Under the pieces are notes generated by a model. That model saw only the letters and a list, made by a program, of their open reading frames with translations. It had not been told where the DNA came from and made no database searches. The position numbers and the translations under genes are program-made. Below are positions 37,596 through 39,306 of a DNA stretch of 39,306 nucleotides, piece after piece. Every line of letters begins with the position of its first letter. The stretch's first letter is position 1. The stretch covers positions 1 through 39,306 of the forward strand of contig JASCIV010000141.1 of assembly GCA_030374735.1 (NCBI GenBank). Reading direction: 5' to 3'. Source of the DNA: Gracilaria caudata (Eukaryota; Rhodophyta; Florideophyceae; Gracilariales; Gracilariaceae).

Positions 37596-39220
37596 CGCGG
37601 GGTGACAATGTGAAACGGCCCGCCACGTTCTTTGCCGCTACACCGCCCACTAGCAGTCACGACAAAACGGCGCATCGTGCTTCGTTGCTCATTGAGCCGC
37701 TTCCTATCACTGTGCACCAGGCCACACGAAGGCCAACCGACGTTTGGCCTGTGCATAGCGATAACTACTATCGCCACCGGTTGTGATTCCGGGAGTTTGT
37801 TCATTTTTTTTGTGTTGTATGTAGTCGTGGAACGTTTCACTGCTGGTTTTGGCGGGTACGTTTCCTCTCGCTGACCAGCAGTGATGATGCGTAGGCGCCA
37901 CGTTGACTAGTACCGGCGAAGCGCGGTGTTCCGCTGGGGCTTACGTTCTCGGTGGCTTGAGACTTGCGGAGGAGTGCACATTCGAGACTTACGGCGCAGA
38001 AAATGTATGGAAGGTAGGGCAAGGCTTTGTGGAAGTGACGGTGTCGGTACGGGCCAGCAATGTCAATGACAAATTCTGCCCGCTTCCATGCCATTCGCAC
38101 GAAAGAAACGCGTGGACTTTTCAATAACGAGAAGACGGTCCGCCGAGCAACAATTTTGCAGAGACAACCCAGCAGGAGCTCGCGCGGCTCTTCTGTTTGC
38201 AAAGGTACCAGATGCGAGGTGGAGGGCAGGATGTGACGGAGTGCGGCAAAATCGGTTTGGTTACAGCGTACCGCAGATGTGGTTTACAACAAAGCGCTGG
38301 ACAAACATACAAGGGGATGCGTCCTCGTCACAGTTCGTCAATGATGCACGCATGATACCATCTGAAGCTCTCTAGATCTGTCCGCCTTCATCGTGTTTGC
38401 GGGCGTCCAACCAAACTGCTAGGTCAGGGACGTACGGTACTCGGCGCGGGTGAAACAATGTGACAATAATCCCGCCCCACAAAGCAGACCTTCATTGGCG
38501 CAAGCGATAACGATGCTGGAATTGTCCCGGTATCATTACGACGAGAGATCTATTATATTACTGATTCATGCAATGACTGACGTAGATGCTCCAAAGCTTA
38601 TCACTTCTCATCACATGCGGCCAAAGTACCAGCGAACCAGTTTTTCACAATGAACATAACTAACGTGCGCCCATCTCTATGCGCGAATGTGGCGAAGAGG
38701 GATGACTCTTGTCCCGTTCTGGTGCAGAGTTCAAGAGCTACGGGGCCTCATAAAGCTGTCGTAGAGCTCTATCACTGTCCGGCCTTTAGACACTTTCGAA
38801 CTCATCTATGCCCGTTTTTACGGCTCTTGTGCCGTTATCGTGAGGTTGCTTTTTGTACCGAGTTCATTCTAACCTGTAGCATTAGTAACACTAAAATGCG
38901 GTCCACATCTGACGAGGCCCTTATAACTACGCATGCACCATGGATACTCGATGGGAGATGCATGCATTGAGTACATGAGAACCCTTGGTAGAAACCTTGC
39001 AACCCCTGGCGGTCCCGCACACGACTTACAAGCTGCATTTCTCGCACACTGTCGTAAGTTTGGTCTACCCTTGGTACTTTCGTAAGCCGAACTTCGACTG
39101 AATCAAAGACCGGCGTCAGTTTGTAACCCCTTGGGACCTATTCTGCAAGAACCACGGAACAGTTGAGCACTTTGATGTTTTGTTGATGGGATTCATTCTT
39201 GCATTTGAGATGTTGGCGCA
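37596..39220. other. region without a supported gene
   Basis: About 1.6 kb. A 121-codon minus frame at 37837-38202 and a plus frame at 38650-38970 have no domain. The left part is the GH16 upstream region; the right part borders a retroelement copy. Confidence 0.5.
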
Positions 39221-39306
39221 CTTCTTCTTTATTGTGGAAGTTGTGTTCTAATTCCTAACACAACCAAGCAGCACCTAAAGGTACTTCTCTCTCCTTAAAA
39301 AGGCCA
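39221..39306 (-). mobile_element. second copy of the short retroelement, cut by the window edge
   Basis: On the minus strand the sequence ends TCCACAATAAAGAAGAAG, identical over 18 bases to the 3' end of the element at 16145-16253. It also shares TGGCCTT, a TTAA-GAGAGA stretch and the loop AG(G/T)AATTAG. Its stem is different but complementary: arms TTGTGTT and AACACAA (39257-39263 and 39241-39247). A second hairpin, AGTACC/GGTGCT (39280-39285 with 39270-39275), corresponds to the 5' hairpin of the first copy. The 5' end lies beyond 39306. Confidence 0.65.

Overview
The window looks like nuclear DNA of a unicellular photosynthetic eukaryote, most likely a red alga of the Porphyridium type. 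This is inference. The genes are eukaryotic (Mediator, spliceosome, ER chaperone, AMSH-like, STE20-like), most are single uninterrupted reading frames, and spacing is about one gene per 2.4 kb. Two genes encode plastid membrane-protein factors (ALB3, PAM68) with plausible N-terminal transit peptides, while the GH16 enzyme has a secretory signal peptide and a small spliceosomal intron. No tRNA, rRNA, CRISPR or bacterial operon signals were seen.

Layout. 0-3.3 kb: His-rich CDF zinc transporter and ALB3. 3.5-7.4 kb: an AMSH-like protein with a degenerate JAMM site and MED22 on the minus strand, MED22 diverging from BUD31, then a STE20-like pseudokinase. 8.5-10.4 kb: a coiled-coil protein behind a clear TATA box. 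11.6-14.5 kb: a small low-complexity protein diverging from a SWIM-RING protein, which converges on PAM68. 14.5-17.6 kb: no confident gene, but it holds a short retroposed element with a 13-bp target-site duplication. 17.6-21.9 kb: GRP94 (ending KDEL) and a Pro/Gly-rich repeat protein. 23.1-24.5 kb: an unrecognised 451-residue protein. 26.2-32.0 kb: CCA-adding enzyme, acetylornithine aminotransferase and an EndoU-type ribonuclease, all on plus. 32.0-34.6 kb: no complete gene, but one convincing exon-like block on minus. 34.6-37.5 kb: an ABHD5-like hydrolase and a secreted GH16 lichenase-type glucanase, both on minus. 37.6-39.3 kb: no gene, ending in a second, truncated copy of the retroposed element.

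The genes do not form one pathway; this is an ordinary gene-dense chromosome segment. The points most worth a second look are: (1) the two copies of a short retroelement tail, sharing a hairpin whose loop is conserved while the stem has changed with compensation; (2) proteins that keep a fold but have lost catalytic or metal residues (AMSH-like, STE20-like, BUD31); (3) a bacterial-looking lichenase that carries its signal peptide on a separate exon; (4) evidence that apparently empty regions may hold spliced genes. Several ORFs open with GTG or TTG; for this eukaryote I moved the start to the first plausible ATG and say so in each entry.
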